A DNA stretch of 64,000 bases, from the NCBI GenBank assembly GCA_950295325.1, contig OX485807.1, positions 51,202,796 to 51,266,795 of the forward strand, given 5' to 3'. Positions 36,547 through 47,240 of this stretch are shown here, one piece after another (position 1 is the first letter of the stretch; each line of letters starts with the position of its first letter). This DNA comes from Polytrichum commune. Taxonomy: Eukaryota; Streptophyta; Polytrichopsida; Polytrichales; Polytrichaceae. The notes beneath the pieces were generated by a model. The model saw only the letters and a list, made by a program, of their open reading frames with translations, did not search any database and was not told where the DNA came from. A program made the translations under genes and the position numbers.

Positions 36547-36989
36547 GCCTAGCAGCGTACTTCTTCACAGAAAACATTGCTCGAGGTTGGCGTGTTGCTG
36601 AATCTCTGGAATATGGCATCGTTGGCTTGAATGAGGGCCTTGTTTCAAGCGAGGTATTGAAGTCCGCATTTGTATCCAATATATGACTCTTCTACTTCAT
36701 GAGCAATTTCAAAGTTCCATTGTATTTGCTCACGTATTTTCCGTCATCAGAACTATACAAGTATCTACATACACAATAGCTGATATTATGAGGAAAATGG
36801 CCATGGGCATGATTTGGGTTAGGTGATCATCTCGCACTAAATCAATTGCGTGTTTCAATTCCTAGATTGAGAACTTTGGGTGCAGGGAAAAAAGTGTCCG
36901 TTTAAGGCCGCCTACCTTCTATCCAAATCTTTACTCATGTGTGAGTTGGTCGTAATGCAATGGATACTCTACAGGTGGCTCCATTTGCA
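36547..36989 (+). pseudogene. Succinate-semialdehyde dehydrogenase gene fragment
   Basis: An exon at 36547-36653, between acceptor GGCAG and donor GTATTG, reads [20 protein letters not shown] followed by [15 protein letters not shown]. This is the C-terminal region of ALDH5-family enzymes (LEYGIVG-NEGLIS-E), which oxidise succinate semialdehyde in the GABA shunt, usually in mitochondria. After a 321-bp intron the next exon starts at 36975 with VAPFA, where the family has VAPFGG. It then runs at about 36988 into the GC-rich repeat also found at 7826 and 56465. The expected Gly-rich C-terminus is missing, and no upstream exons were recognised. Retained introns rule out a processed copy. This is a duplicated fragment or decayed gene. 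Confidence 0.75.
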
Positions 36990-37098
36990 GGCAACCCGGG
37001 TAGCTGCCCGGCCCAATCTGGGCCGTCGATGGGCCCGGGGTGCCTCCATGGCCCAGATTGAATTTGCGACTGGGGCCATGGAGCGCCCCACCTGAACA
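36988..37098 (-). repeat. GC-rich dispersed repeat, reversed copy
   Basis: The reverse complement of the blocks at 7826-7960 and 56465-56602, beginning within GGCAACCCGGG and ending at GGAGCGCCCC. It replaces the continuation of the dehydrogenase exon. Confidence 0.75.
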
Positions 37099-37541
37099 TG
37101 TAGCAACCCCAAACCACATAATATTCTCCCTTATATCGTATCTTATTATTAACCTCTCAATGCCCAAGGAGCTAAAAGGTGCTTGCGAGCAATCTATAGT
37201 TTCCACTCGTCCAGCCATATGACATGTTCCACTTGGGCTTACCTCACCTTCCTCGCACCTGCTGTTGAATTTTGTGTCTGGATCGAGGTGAGTCGATTCC
37301 AGAGTGTAGGGCGTCAAGCTCTATCCCGAATTTCTTGAACAGCTAAACCCTTCCGATCTTGCAACCTCACAACTGGTGAGAAGTGTAAACTGTGAGCCAT
37401 TCGCTTTTTGATCGTGATATCTTTGAAGCTGGCGAGCTGAATTCACATGCTTCCAGAACTGTTTATGAGTTTGTGGTGTCGTTCATCTCTTGCTCCTTGC
37501 AGCCGGTGTGGTAGTCAATTGAAGAGTGCTCGTGATGCGGA
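37099..37541 (+). promoter_or_regulatory. Upstream region of the intact TNL
   Basis: AT-rich sequence between the GC-rich repeat and the TNL start, and so the only space for its proximal promoter and leader. No convincing TATA box or element was recognised, apart from CTTATATCG near 37131. Confidence 0.3.
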
Positions 37542-40500
37542 ATGATGGCAACTAGGTACGTAGTGATCATCCCACGCTTGCCAGTTGAGTTTTGAACCTT
37601 GTTATGTGCATTTACTGTTCTTTGATGTGAAGAGGAACAGAGCCTCTACGATGGTGGCTTACGTGATGAAACTGATGGTGCAGGGCGGACCAAGTTTCGG
37701 AACCTAAACACACAGTTTTTTTGAGTCACAGTGGTGCTCAAAAGGACTTTGTTGAGCAGCTATGCGTCGATCTTGAGAGGGTGTCGTACAACCCCTTCTT
37801 TGATAAAAGGCTTGCGAGCTTGGAAAAGGGCGCCCCTTTTCCAGGCCCTCTTTTTGATGCCATTCGTAAATGTCGGTTGTTTATTCTTGTGCTGTCCGAA
37901 GACTTTTTTACTGAAACAAAATGGCCAATGATGGAGCTCGCTGCAGCTGTAGCAGCCCAGAGTGAAAATCCCAACCTCAAGTTACTCCCTCTCTTTTTCA
38001 AAATTTTTGTTCCAGAATTCAAGGTGAAGAAGAGGCATGCCGTTTGGTTTGAACGTTGGACGCATTGGGCGTCCGTGATTTCGAGAATCGATGTAACGAA
38101 GTGGAAGGAAGCTTTGAAGGTGGTGGAGGTGTGGAATGGCATCCAGTTTACGGCGGGCATGGGGGAAGTCGCGTACAGGAAGCTCATTGTTGAAACTGTT
38201 TGCAGAATTTGCCCGAACAGCGTGTTTGATGTTTCTCGTGTCGTGGGGAGGGAAAGATTTTGCCAGGTATTTATGCATCTTTTGCGCATGCTAGACTCCT
38301 CTTACATTGAAGTGACAAATCGCAAGTATACATCCACCTGTCCTAGCAAAAATAGGATGTTGTCTGGAATAAGCTAAACTTGTGGCTTTTTGTTTTTCCT
38401 ACCTCAAGGTTTGGTCTTTTCTGTCCTGGTTTCCTTGTGTCAAAAGTGACATGTTAGGGCACATATTATGGAACAATTTTCTTGAGTCTTTCTGTTGCCT
38501 CTAGAGATGTAGCAGAAACTCAAGGGAAGGATCTACTCTGTGGAACTGATATGGTCAGGCAGTGGGGATGTCATGCATGGAAGGTGGCTCCTTCCCAAGC
38601 AGATAGATTAATCTGGATAGTCCTTGGTGAAAGTGCTCGCCACCATTTGGCTCTTGCGGCATATGTGATTTGTTTTCTATTTCATTGTAGTAGTTTGAAT
38701 GTTTCTTTTTTATTAGCATTGTATTGAGAAAGTCACTTTTAGAAGCTTTGGATGACTATCTCCCCTGACTCGTAGTCTATGGATTAACTGAACCGGAAAC
38801 CATTATTTATAAAAGCTTTGAATAACTATCTCTCTTATTCTTATTATTGGTTTACTGTAAGTTTTGTTTGAGCATCGATACTTACAAGGATAGCATGCTC
38901 TTATAAGCAACTTATGCTCTTGTCACTATTAAGAGAATAGCTTGAAATTGTCGGAAATGAACCAAGGATAGAATGAGGTACATTGCTTATTCCATGATGC
39001 ATTTGGCAATCTGTGTTGTTGCATGCCTGGTTATGGTAGGAGATGGGAACCAGAGCATTGTGAGCATTCTACTAGAATTCCTTAGAATCAAAGACAAAAG
39101 TCATCGATCTGCCTAGTATCTTCTTGAAACCATGAGGAGCATCCAATCCTGGGACATAGCTGACCGGTTGACAACATGTGGTCTCTGACAGATTGTTTCT
39201 CATAAGTTTGCCAAACTAAAACCCAATTTGAAACGTGAACTAAAACGTGAAACCCAATGGGGCCTCAAAGCTCCTCATATTGGTTTGTTTGGCATGGGCG
39301 GTCTTGGGAAGACAACTTTATGTAAGGTCATGTGCAACCATTACTTTGCGGAATTTGGAGGAAATGTCATTCACATGGACCTGAACTTGAATACCATTGT
39401 GGACCATCAAAGAAGGGTGATTGCCAAATTAACTGGAGCAACTCAAACAATAATTGATCCCGATGAGGTGAGAAATGACTTGAGGTTTTATTAACAAAGC
39501 CACTCCTAGGGTAAGGAGGAATTTATGATTTTGAGCGCCTTCTGATTTTTCTCCATAGATACTGGTTTGTAAAGCAGGCATGGAATGCATTATTGTTATC
39601 AAGGATTGGCTTACCGATGAAATATCTAATAGTGGGATTTGGGGATTGGGATGAATGAGAATCTTAAGTTGCAAAAGATGATATTTCTTATTTGTAAGGA
39701 AGGTTATGTGAAGATGACCCCATTTTCTTAGAGAGGCAAACTTGAAGTATGGTGTCAGATGAAGCACCACTAACAATGACCTCTTCAAATTTTCTTAGGG
39801 ACATCTGCGGTTGAAAAATATCCTCTCCATGCACAAGGTTTTTCTTGCTCTGGACAATGTGACAGATGCCCCAGAAATTTTGGAGGAAGTGTTGTGGTAT
39901 TTATCGGTCTCCTATGGCGTGGGAAGTATGATATTGGTAACCTCACGCAGTCTTCAAGTTCTTCTTTCTAAGCTCCGAATTGCAAAAAACCATTGCTTGG
40001 AGGTCCCAGATCTAAACGAAACAGAGGCAATTTCTTTATTCCTTCGAGCAGATCCATCAAACAAGCATCTGGAATTTTCTTCTTATAGTGATGATGAGAA
40101 ACTCCGAGTTGTGGAGGGTGTTCGGAAGGCGTTTTCCCCAAGGACATCAAGATCAGACGAGCAATATCACCCATTGGCACTGAAGACACTTGCGTCTAGG
40201 TTGGGTAAACTCATCGATAAACCAGAGCAATGGCGGAATACCCTAGCAAATTTGGATTTGAAATTTACACCACACAAGGTTCACCCTATCGTCTCAATCT
40301 TGGGATCCTCCTTTGAGATGTTACCAGATGTACAAAAACTCATCTTTATGGATGTAGCCCTTTTCAAGCCATCTTGTGCGATTGTCAAGGAGGATATTTG
40401 CAAATGGTTAAGCCTTGTGCACGGGTTGCCATACAAAGGCATTGAAGAACATGTGAGTTTTACCAATGAAGTTTGAAACAGAGAATTTGTGATTCAATTG

Positions 40501-43492
40501 ATTTTGAGCATGACATGAAATGTATGGGCTTTGAATAGTGTATGTCTGTCTGGTTGTGCAGCTCAGCAGTTTAAGAACAAAGTCCCTCTTAGAAGCATGT
40601 TTAGGTGATGAAGAGACAAAGGCCATAAATATGGACGAAGGTGCAAGCACATCTATTGGAGGCCTGCAAGAGATGGAAATGTATTCAGGTTCTGAGGTTG
40701 TGGTGCACGACTTGTATGTTGACTTTGCAAAGCTGGAGTGTAAGAGGGGTTCTCTTGACGAGATTGAGTGTTTTGCTCATGAAGACTGCGATGATGTCCC
40801 ACGTCAAATGCAAGGATCTCCATCAAGAGGTCGATTTTGGCCTTTGAAGAGGATTGCCCTTATTCGCGGAAGGTTGCCGAGTCTGAGTGTATGCAAGTTT
40901 GGTAAATATTACAAGAATGTGGCGGTGTTGAAGTTGGAATACCTTACAGCACTGAAGGACTTGAACATGGAGGGTATGATTTGTTTGGCCAGCGTCGACA
41001 TTTTCCATTGCGATAAGCTCCGTAACATACATGGATTGCAAACACTAAAGAGGTTGGTATGGTTACGAGTGGCAAGGTGTGAGAAGTTGGAAGTTCTTCC
41101 CAATCTGCAAGAATTACGTGTATTGGAGCATGTTGAGGTCCGAAATACAAGCCAAGAACTATGTCCAATCATCTCCAACTGCCCACAGTTGCATGAGCTA
41201 AGATTGAGCAGTCACTACGCTGTCAAAGATCTCTCCAATATTCAAGCATTGGATGCCCTACGAAAGGTGGTGATCGAGTGGTGTCCTAAACTTTGTACAC
41301 TGCCAATGCTCCAAGGATTTTCGCGGCTGCAAGAGTTGTATGTATTGGACTGTCCTGAACTTGGTGGAGTGATGGAGATTGGGGGTCTAGTAGCTTTGAG
41401 AAAGCTACATTTAAGAGGGATCAACATAACAGAGTTGGGTGGTGTTGGCTTGATGAGAGACTTGTGCCATCTCATATGTGAGCATTGTCCCCTTCTACAT
41501 AAGTTGTCTGACAAGATTGGTGCATTGACAAAATTAACGTTGTTAAGGTTATCAAAGTGTCGTAAACTTGATGGGGTGTTGGCAGTGGGAAGCCTACTAG
41601 CTCTTGAGAAGCTGCATTTGACGGACATTGCAATCACAGAGTTAAATGGGGTTGGCAAGTTGAGGTGCTTGTGCGAACTTGTTTGGTGTTCAGATCCCAA
41701 ATTGAGCTGTCAGTTGTCGGATGTGGGTGGATTGACGGAATTGACAAAATTGCGACAATTATGCATACAAGCCTATTGTAAGAGTTTCAGCATTGTAGAT
41801 TTTACACCTTTGCAACACATCAGGAACTTTCTACAAGGTGAGGTGCATTGCAACATTGGTGACGTGAATCATGTGATGGAAATTATGACACAACAGGCTA
41901 TGATTGTTTTGGATGATACACAACAGGCTATGGTCAGTGCAGTTGAAAGAAGAGTGTTGTCTTTTCTGATGGTGCAAAGCGCAGTCAATGTGGTTGAAGA
42001 AACTGAACTTGACAATGACATCATTGTTAATGCCAATAAGGTTCCACATGTGACTGTCAGGGACGTGGAATCCCAAACAACACTACGGTTCTTCTATGGA
42101 GTTAGTCTCGACCATGTGAATGAGTGCATCGCAGGCATAGGAAGAACCGTGAGGATTGTTTCCTTTACAGAAAACATTTTCCAAGGCCGAGGTAAACCTG
42201 ACCTGAGTACAACGCATTTCAGGAACATTTCTGAATTGTATTTGGATGACCTTGAGATTGGGCATTTGCAACTCATTGGGATGAAATGTTTGTCAAAATT
42301 ATACATCCGTAGATGCAAGAGATTGATGAGGCCAGTTATACTTGAGGCCATGATGGCATTGGAAGACATCAAAATGGAAGAGTGTGAATTTTTGGATGAT
42401 GATCGTATTGCTCTTAGGATACGAGAGTGCGCACAGCTTCAGAAGGTCACAGTTATGGAATGCAACAAGCCGAGGAGTATAGTTGTTTCTAAATTTGGGA
42501 GTAGTCATGACTTTCAGAACTTGCCTATTGAAGACATCTCCAACGTTCAAGGCTCGACAAGTCCTTGGGTGAGTATTGGGTGGTGTGACAATATCCTCGA
42601 TGTTGATTCTTATGGAACGAAAATTGGGTTGTTGATCTTTAAGTTGTACATTGTGGGCGTTGTTCCTGAACATGAAAGGCATTCGATGGAAATTATGACA
42701 CGATATATTGATTCCATTGGCATTACAAATGATCCAAGCCAATTACGTTGTTGGACATGTGTAGTATTGCAAAGTACATCTACTTTGCCAGAAGAAGATT
42801 TTATGAATGAATTCGACGCTATTCTAGGGGGGTCTTCTATTCCCAATATTGCCATGAAATTTGCGAAGCAAGAATTTGAAACAACACTATGTTTCTTCTA
42901 TGGAGTACTTTGTGAGCAAGTCCTGCAATTTCTCCCTGACAATTGGAGGCCCATCATAGTTGTCTCCTTCACAGGGGACAAGTTTCAAATCCTAAACCAA
43001 GAGGATGTGAATTTGCAACTTGGCGAGATCACCACACTTTGCTTAAATGGCGTGGAGTTTGACGATGTGCTCCAAAGATTAGAATGTGTAACTAGATTGG
43101 ATATCCGGAATGTAACATCAAGATCCATCAACAAAGGCTTCATGATGGAATTGGAATACGTAAAGTTGGTGGACGTAGTATTCAATAGGGGTGACGCAGC
43201 ACTAGGGATTGAACTTTTCTCAGAGCTTCGAGTGGTGGTACTTGAAAAATGCTTCAATGTGAACATGGTGTTCGAAAGAATAAGCTCTATTGGAAGAAAT
43301 GACAGCCTGCAGAAGCTATTTATCAAAGATTGTGCAGATCTTGTTGACATTCATGATGGCTTAACTACAGATTTTTTCCCTGAGCTTGAAGAAGTGCAAG
43401 TCATAAATTGTCCACTGTGGAGTGGTTCTACCAGAGGTACTAAGCCATCACGAAGACGGAGTTCACTATCTTACAAATGGACGGACCTGTAG
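37542..43492 (+). CDS. TIR-NBS-LRR immune receptor, five exons
   Basis: Exons 37542-37555, 37684-38266, 39192-39467, 39799-40452 and 40562-43492 join through GT-AG introns (128, 925, 331 and 109 bp) into about 1,485 residues without a stop. The start ATGATGGCAACTAG meets a consensus donor GTACGT. The TIR begins at residue 17 (FLSHSGAQKDFVEQLC). The P-loop GMGGLGKTT is at 233-241, kinase-2 VFLALDNVTD at about 305-314, RNBS-B GSMILVTSR at 333-341, HPLALK at about 416 and VHDLY at about 557. LRRs cover about 614-940, followed by two copies of a post-LRR module (from 948 and 1218). TNLs are intracellular sensors whose TIR domains make NAD-derived signals on activation. Kinase-2 has Asn where most have a second Asp, as does the broken paralogue. 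Expression cannot be judged. Confidence 0.88.
41876..43440 (+). repeat. Tandemly duplicated post-LRR module in the TNL
   Basis: Two units of about 270 codons start MEIMTQQAM (41876) and MEIMTRYID (42686). Each continues with TTLRFFYGV or TTLCFFYGV, then RIVSFTENIFQ or IVVSFTGDKFQ. Each then has a leucine-rich part with LYIRRCKR or LDIRNVTSR. Spacing is a constant 806-810 bp. The units differ at most other positions, so the duplication is old. The fold is unknown. Post-LRR jelly-roll domains are known from other TNLs, but identity with them cannot be claimed here. Confidence 0.75.
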
Positions 43493-43552
43493 TAGTCATG
43501 GAGGCACTAAGTCATCACGAAGATGGAGATCACTATCTTACAAATGGAAGGC
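43437..43552 (+). repeat. 66-bp partial tandem duplication at the TNL stop
   Basis: The stretch from ACTAAGCCATCACGAAGACG to TTACAAATGGA recurs 66 bases later with few changes. 66 is a multiple of 3. The stop codon at 43490-43492 lies between the two copies. Confidence 0.75.
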
Positions 43553-44106
43553 GTTTTGATACTGCTCCCGCAAGTCATGGAAATGGTTTCAAAGCTGGAT
43601 ATAGTAACACGAAAGCATATCCAGCCACTCAAACCTCAAGCTATGCCATCATTGAAACGTGTGAAGCTGGCAGAGTGTAGTCTGCAAGGTATTGGCCTGC
43701 ACACCAGAGAGATCGCAATCGCCTGCTGTCAAAAATTTGTTGTGTGTATTTTGTAGCGGAGACAGATATGATGGCTTGAAGAAGTTGTTCGTTGAGGATT
43801 GTCTAAACATGAATCAAATGATTGAATATTATTATAACCTTCCATATCTCCCCAGTCTTGAGGAGTTACTATGTCAAACCCTGTCCAAAAGTGAAGACAA
43901 ATTTTTCTCACTCCCTTCAAAAACTAGCGGATCTACATTGGATAGAACTGCCTGGCCCTGACCTCCTGTCACATTCAGATGATTCTATGTCAAGATTGAC
44001 AGAGGTTACCTTTTGCAATTGTTCTACGATGTCTTACGCTTCCAACATCGGCCGAGTTTCATGGTTAGAGGAGATCAATATCTTGCAAGGTACCGCACGA
44101 TTATGA
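43493..44106 (+). pseudogene. LRR-like remnants downstream of the TNL stop
   Basis: After the stop, LRR-type sequence continues in changing frames: PSLKRVKLAECSLQG near 43640, YDGLKKLFVEDCLNMNQ near 43775 and LTEVTFCNCSTM near 44000. No splice path that keeps the frame was found, although donor- and acceptor-like sites exist at about 43690 and 43758. The present C-terminus is probably shorter than the ancestral one, or the tail belongs to an alternative transcript. Confidence 0.5.
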
Positions 44107-46004
44107 GGAAGATGGAAGGGTTGGAAGGACTAGATTCCTCCATCTCAAAAAATTTAAGTAAAGAAAGGTCAACAAATGACAACATTCACACCGTTACAAG
44201 GAGATAAAGGCCAACCCACGACTCCATCTAGTGCACACCAGCAAGGATCTGACAAAGGTATAGAGTTCATTAATCACCCTTGCAGGATTCTAGGCCACCT
44301 TGTAAGGTTTCTAATAGGGTGCAACTTGGCAGATCAATATTGAACTCCTTGTGTTAGAGTGCATTTCAAAATCCTCACAAGAGTCAATTTGGTTGTGATA
44401 TTTACAATTGGGGCTCTGAGCATAGTTCTATGCAGTCTTTGCTTTCCGGAAGGCTGATCCAACAGATGAAATAAAGGTGGACGTTGTATCTCATCTTGTT
44501 GTCAATTATGACGATCTAGGTCGCGATTCTCTTTTGTTGTAAAAAATCCCATGAGTTTTGCGAACTAGGAGCTAACATGCCCTTGACATGATGCAGCGAC
44601 TATTGGACCGAACTGGTTTTGGAAGCTCTTATTGTGCATGGATGTTGAATATGTCAAATTGGCTCTAACAGATGCAATTGTACCCAACAACAATTGCAAC
44701 AGCTCTATCTATGGAGAATGTAGCCCATGCTTCCATTGTCATCGTGTTCTACCAGGAGCAGATAAAATGGTGGATTGGTTGTTGTGTCAGCCCCCAACGC
44801 TGCTTGGTGAGTTATCTAATCTTGGATATCATGGTTCTCTCACCTTGGCTGTGTCCAGCACTTGTCCGTGTCTGCTGCTCAATCTTGGTATAATTTCCGG
44901 AGTTGCTGATGGTGCTATGGTGCTATTCAAATTAGCTTTGATGAAGTGATATTTCGAACTAATGAACCTGATGCTAATTCCCAAATGGGAGAATGTTTGG
45001 GAAACAATCAAGAACCTTCGAACAACTCCCTTTTGTTTTGTGGCGCTCTTCATGTTGGTGATGCACTCATGTGTGGGTCCGCTTGCATTGTCAGTTGGCA
45101 AATTGGAATCACCAACTCAGACAAGTTTTGATGGTTCGCACTTTGTCAGTTTCTATCCTCTGTTTATGTTGACCTACTTTGGCTCAACAAAAGTGATCCA
45201 TATCTCACCCAAACATGAAGCAAACTTTAACTATTGTTAAAGTTGAATTTGGAAAACTTTGTCTATTTCTTTCCGCATTTTGCTTATCGAGGAGGAGGCT
45301 TATAGCCTCTTCCCGAAATGCCGCCCTCTGGGGCGGCCACGTCACCTCAAATTTTTTTAGGGGGTTAGGGTTCGCCGTAGTGCGTGGCCGACAATCTTCG
45401 ACCTCTTACGGCAATCTTGCAGGCATGGTTACGATTCTTGCTGGTGGGGTAGGAGTGGTGGGGTTTGTTCCTCAAAGAATTTGAATCAAACTTTTGTTGG
45501 GTTTGCATTGTGTTGCAGCAGATTGGGAGAGGTTTTATGTAATTTACTTCGGGGGAAAGGGAGGGAGTTGGAAAGAATTTTGAAATTGGTGGGGGAGTTC
45601 TGGCCTTCAGGGTACTTCTTCCGATCCCGAGAGACCTGGGAAATTCTTATTTAATTTTTCTCGTCAGTGCAATTTTTTGTGAGTGGCGAAAATGCTCCGA
45701 AGTGCGAGAAGTGGCGGTGTTGAGGATGGTCAGTTCAATGGCATTGCAAGAAGGTGTGCGCAACTCACATGTATGGTGGCAGCCTATGGTGATCGTCACG
45801 TTTGTGAGTGTTCCCCTCAAAGATGCACAGGAGGGAAGATGTGAGAATTCGCATTGCAGTCTGCACATATGAGTGGTGTAAATTTGTTCATAAAGTGAGT
45901 ATACATACTGTTTCCGAGAGATTTTTTATTTGTATTGGTGAGTTGTGAGATCATAGCAATATAGAGATATAGCAATATAGCTTAGAGATGTGTTCGCCAT
46001 GCAG
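44107..46004. other. No gene recognised; includes a dispersed repeat
   Basis: Positions about 44393-44660 match 49425-49700 in diverged form (shared CTGAGCATAGT, CATCTTGTTGT and ATTATGACGAT words). 45290-45600 is GC-richer. Frames at 44632-44949 and 45215-45484 are unassigned. The 5' part of the kinesin fragment would be expected here, but its P-loop was not found. Confidence 0.45.
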
Positions 46005-47230
46005 ATGCGGGAAGATAATAGAAAGGACGTGTATTTATCTGAGGTCGAGGTTGTAAGTGTTGAAGATGTCGTCCACGTTCTCCTCCTGGTGAGAAATGTT
46101 TCATTCCCTGAGTATCTCCGAGTCTGAATCAGTTTGTCATTTACACTGACTAGTTTTCTAACCTGGAAAATAGCATTATTAAGGGCCTTGATCGAATTCC
46201 CTGATCCAACAACAATTATATTTTCATTCTCCGTTGCTTTAATGTGTATGCAGGGAGCTGCCAACAGAAAAATGGTGGTTACTAATATGAACAGAGAGAG
46301 TAGTCGCTCACATTGTGTGTTTACCTACATTGTTGAAAGCAAGGTTAGCATCCCCTTCGTGGATTCATTGGTAAACAAGTTCTCAACAAGGTCACGTCAG
46401 GTTTAAAACTTTAGGTTTTTAACTCGTCTATCTGCAGACACAGAAACTCAAGAGTATTACCCATGTTCATGCTGATGATATCTGGGCATTTCAGATTTTC
46501 CATGACACTCCTCTGGACTGTGCAGAGGGAATTTGACTCAGTGACGAATACCCGGTATGGACGATTGAATCTGGTGGATCTTGCAGGTTCGGAAGGGTAA
46601 AGTCCTGTACACATCTTCATTGAAACTCAACAGAGATCAGTTTTCCTTAATATTTGTTCTGATAGATACAATTTTGAATCAAGCAATGATGGGCTACCAA
46701 CATGTTCTTTGCAGACAAAAGAACTCAGGTGCTGAAGGTGAACAGTTGAAGGAGGCAGCCACTATCAACAAGTCGCTCTCAACTCTTGGGTATGTGGAAC
46801 TTTTGGAACAGTTCACGCTTGTAAATAAAACTCCTTCTCAGGAATAAGCAGTTTGTGATAGTGGTAACAGTATTCCATATTTCTAATGAGTAGTCTGTGT
46901 CGACCCTGCAGACTTGTTATCATGATCCTGGTGGATGTTGCAAATGGCAAGCAGCGTCATATGCCCTACCGTGACTCAAAGCTTACATATTTGCTCCAGG
47001 TATGATTAAGCTTGGCACAAGTGCCCGCCTATTTTTGTACTCGCTTTGCCTATCTTTTAGCCTATCCGAGATTTAATGAACGAGGCAGCAGTCAATTGTG
47101 GTCCACCAAGCCTGAGGATTTAATCATGACATTTGTTTCCCTACCTTGGGTGCAGGATTCCTTAGGAGGTAACTCCAAGACAACCATGATTGCCAATATT
47201 GACCTATTCATTGACATTAGTTCTGGTTGG
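46005..47230 (+). pseudogene. Kinesin-12-like motor domain fragment
   Basis: Six exon pieces with GT-AG borders and consistent phases: 46005-46088, 46254-46343, 46526-46596, 46715-46789, 46912-46999 and from 47156. They encode REDNRKDVYLSEVEVVSVED, then GAANRK, switch I NMNRESSRSH, switch II LNLVDLAGSE, then KNSGAEGEQLKEAATINKSL, HMPYRDSKLTYLLQ and DSLGGNSKTTMIANI. This is the second half of a plant kinesin-12 (phragmoplast kinesin) motor. The ATP P-loop half upstream and the neck downstream are absent: after IANI the family would continue SP---LETLSTL, but here the sequence diverges and stops at 47240. The conserved Arg after LAGSE is Gly. This is a gene fragment copied with introns, or the remnant of a decayed gene. 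It is unlikely to be functional. Confidence 0.8.
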
Positions 47231-47240
47231 TACAGGTTGT

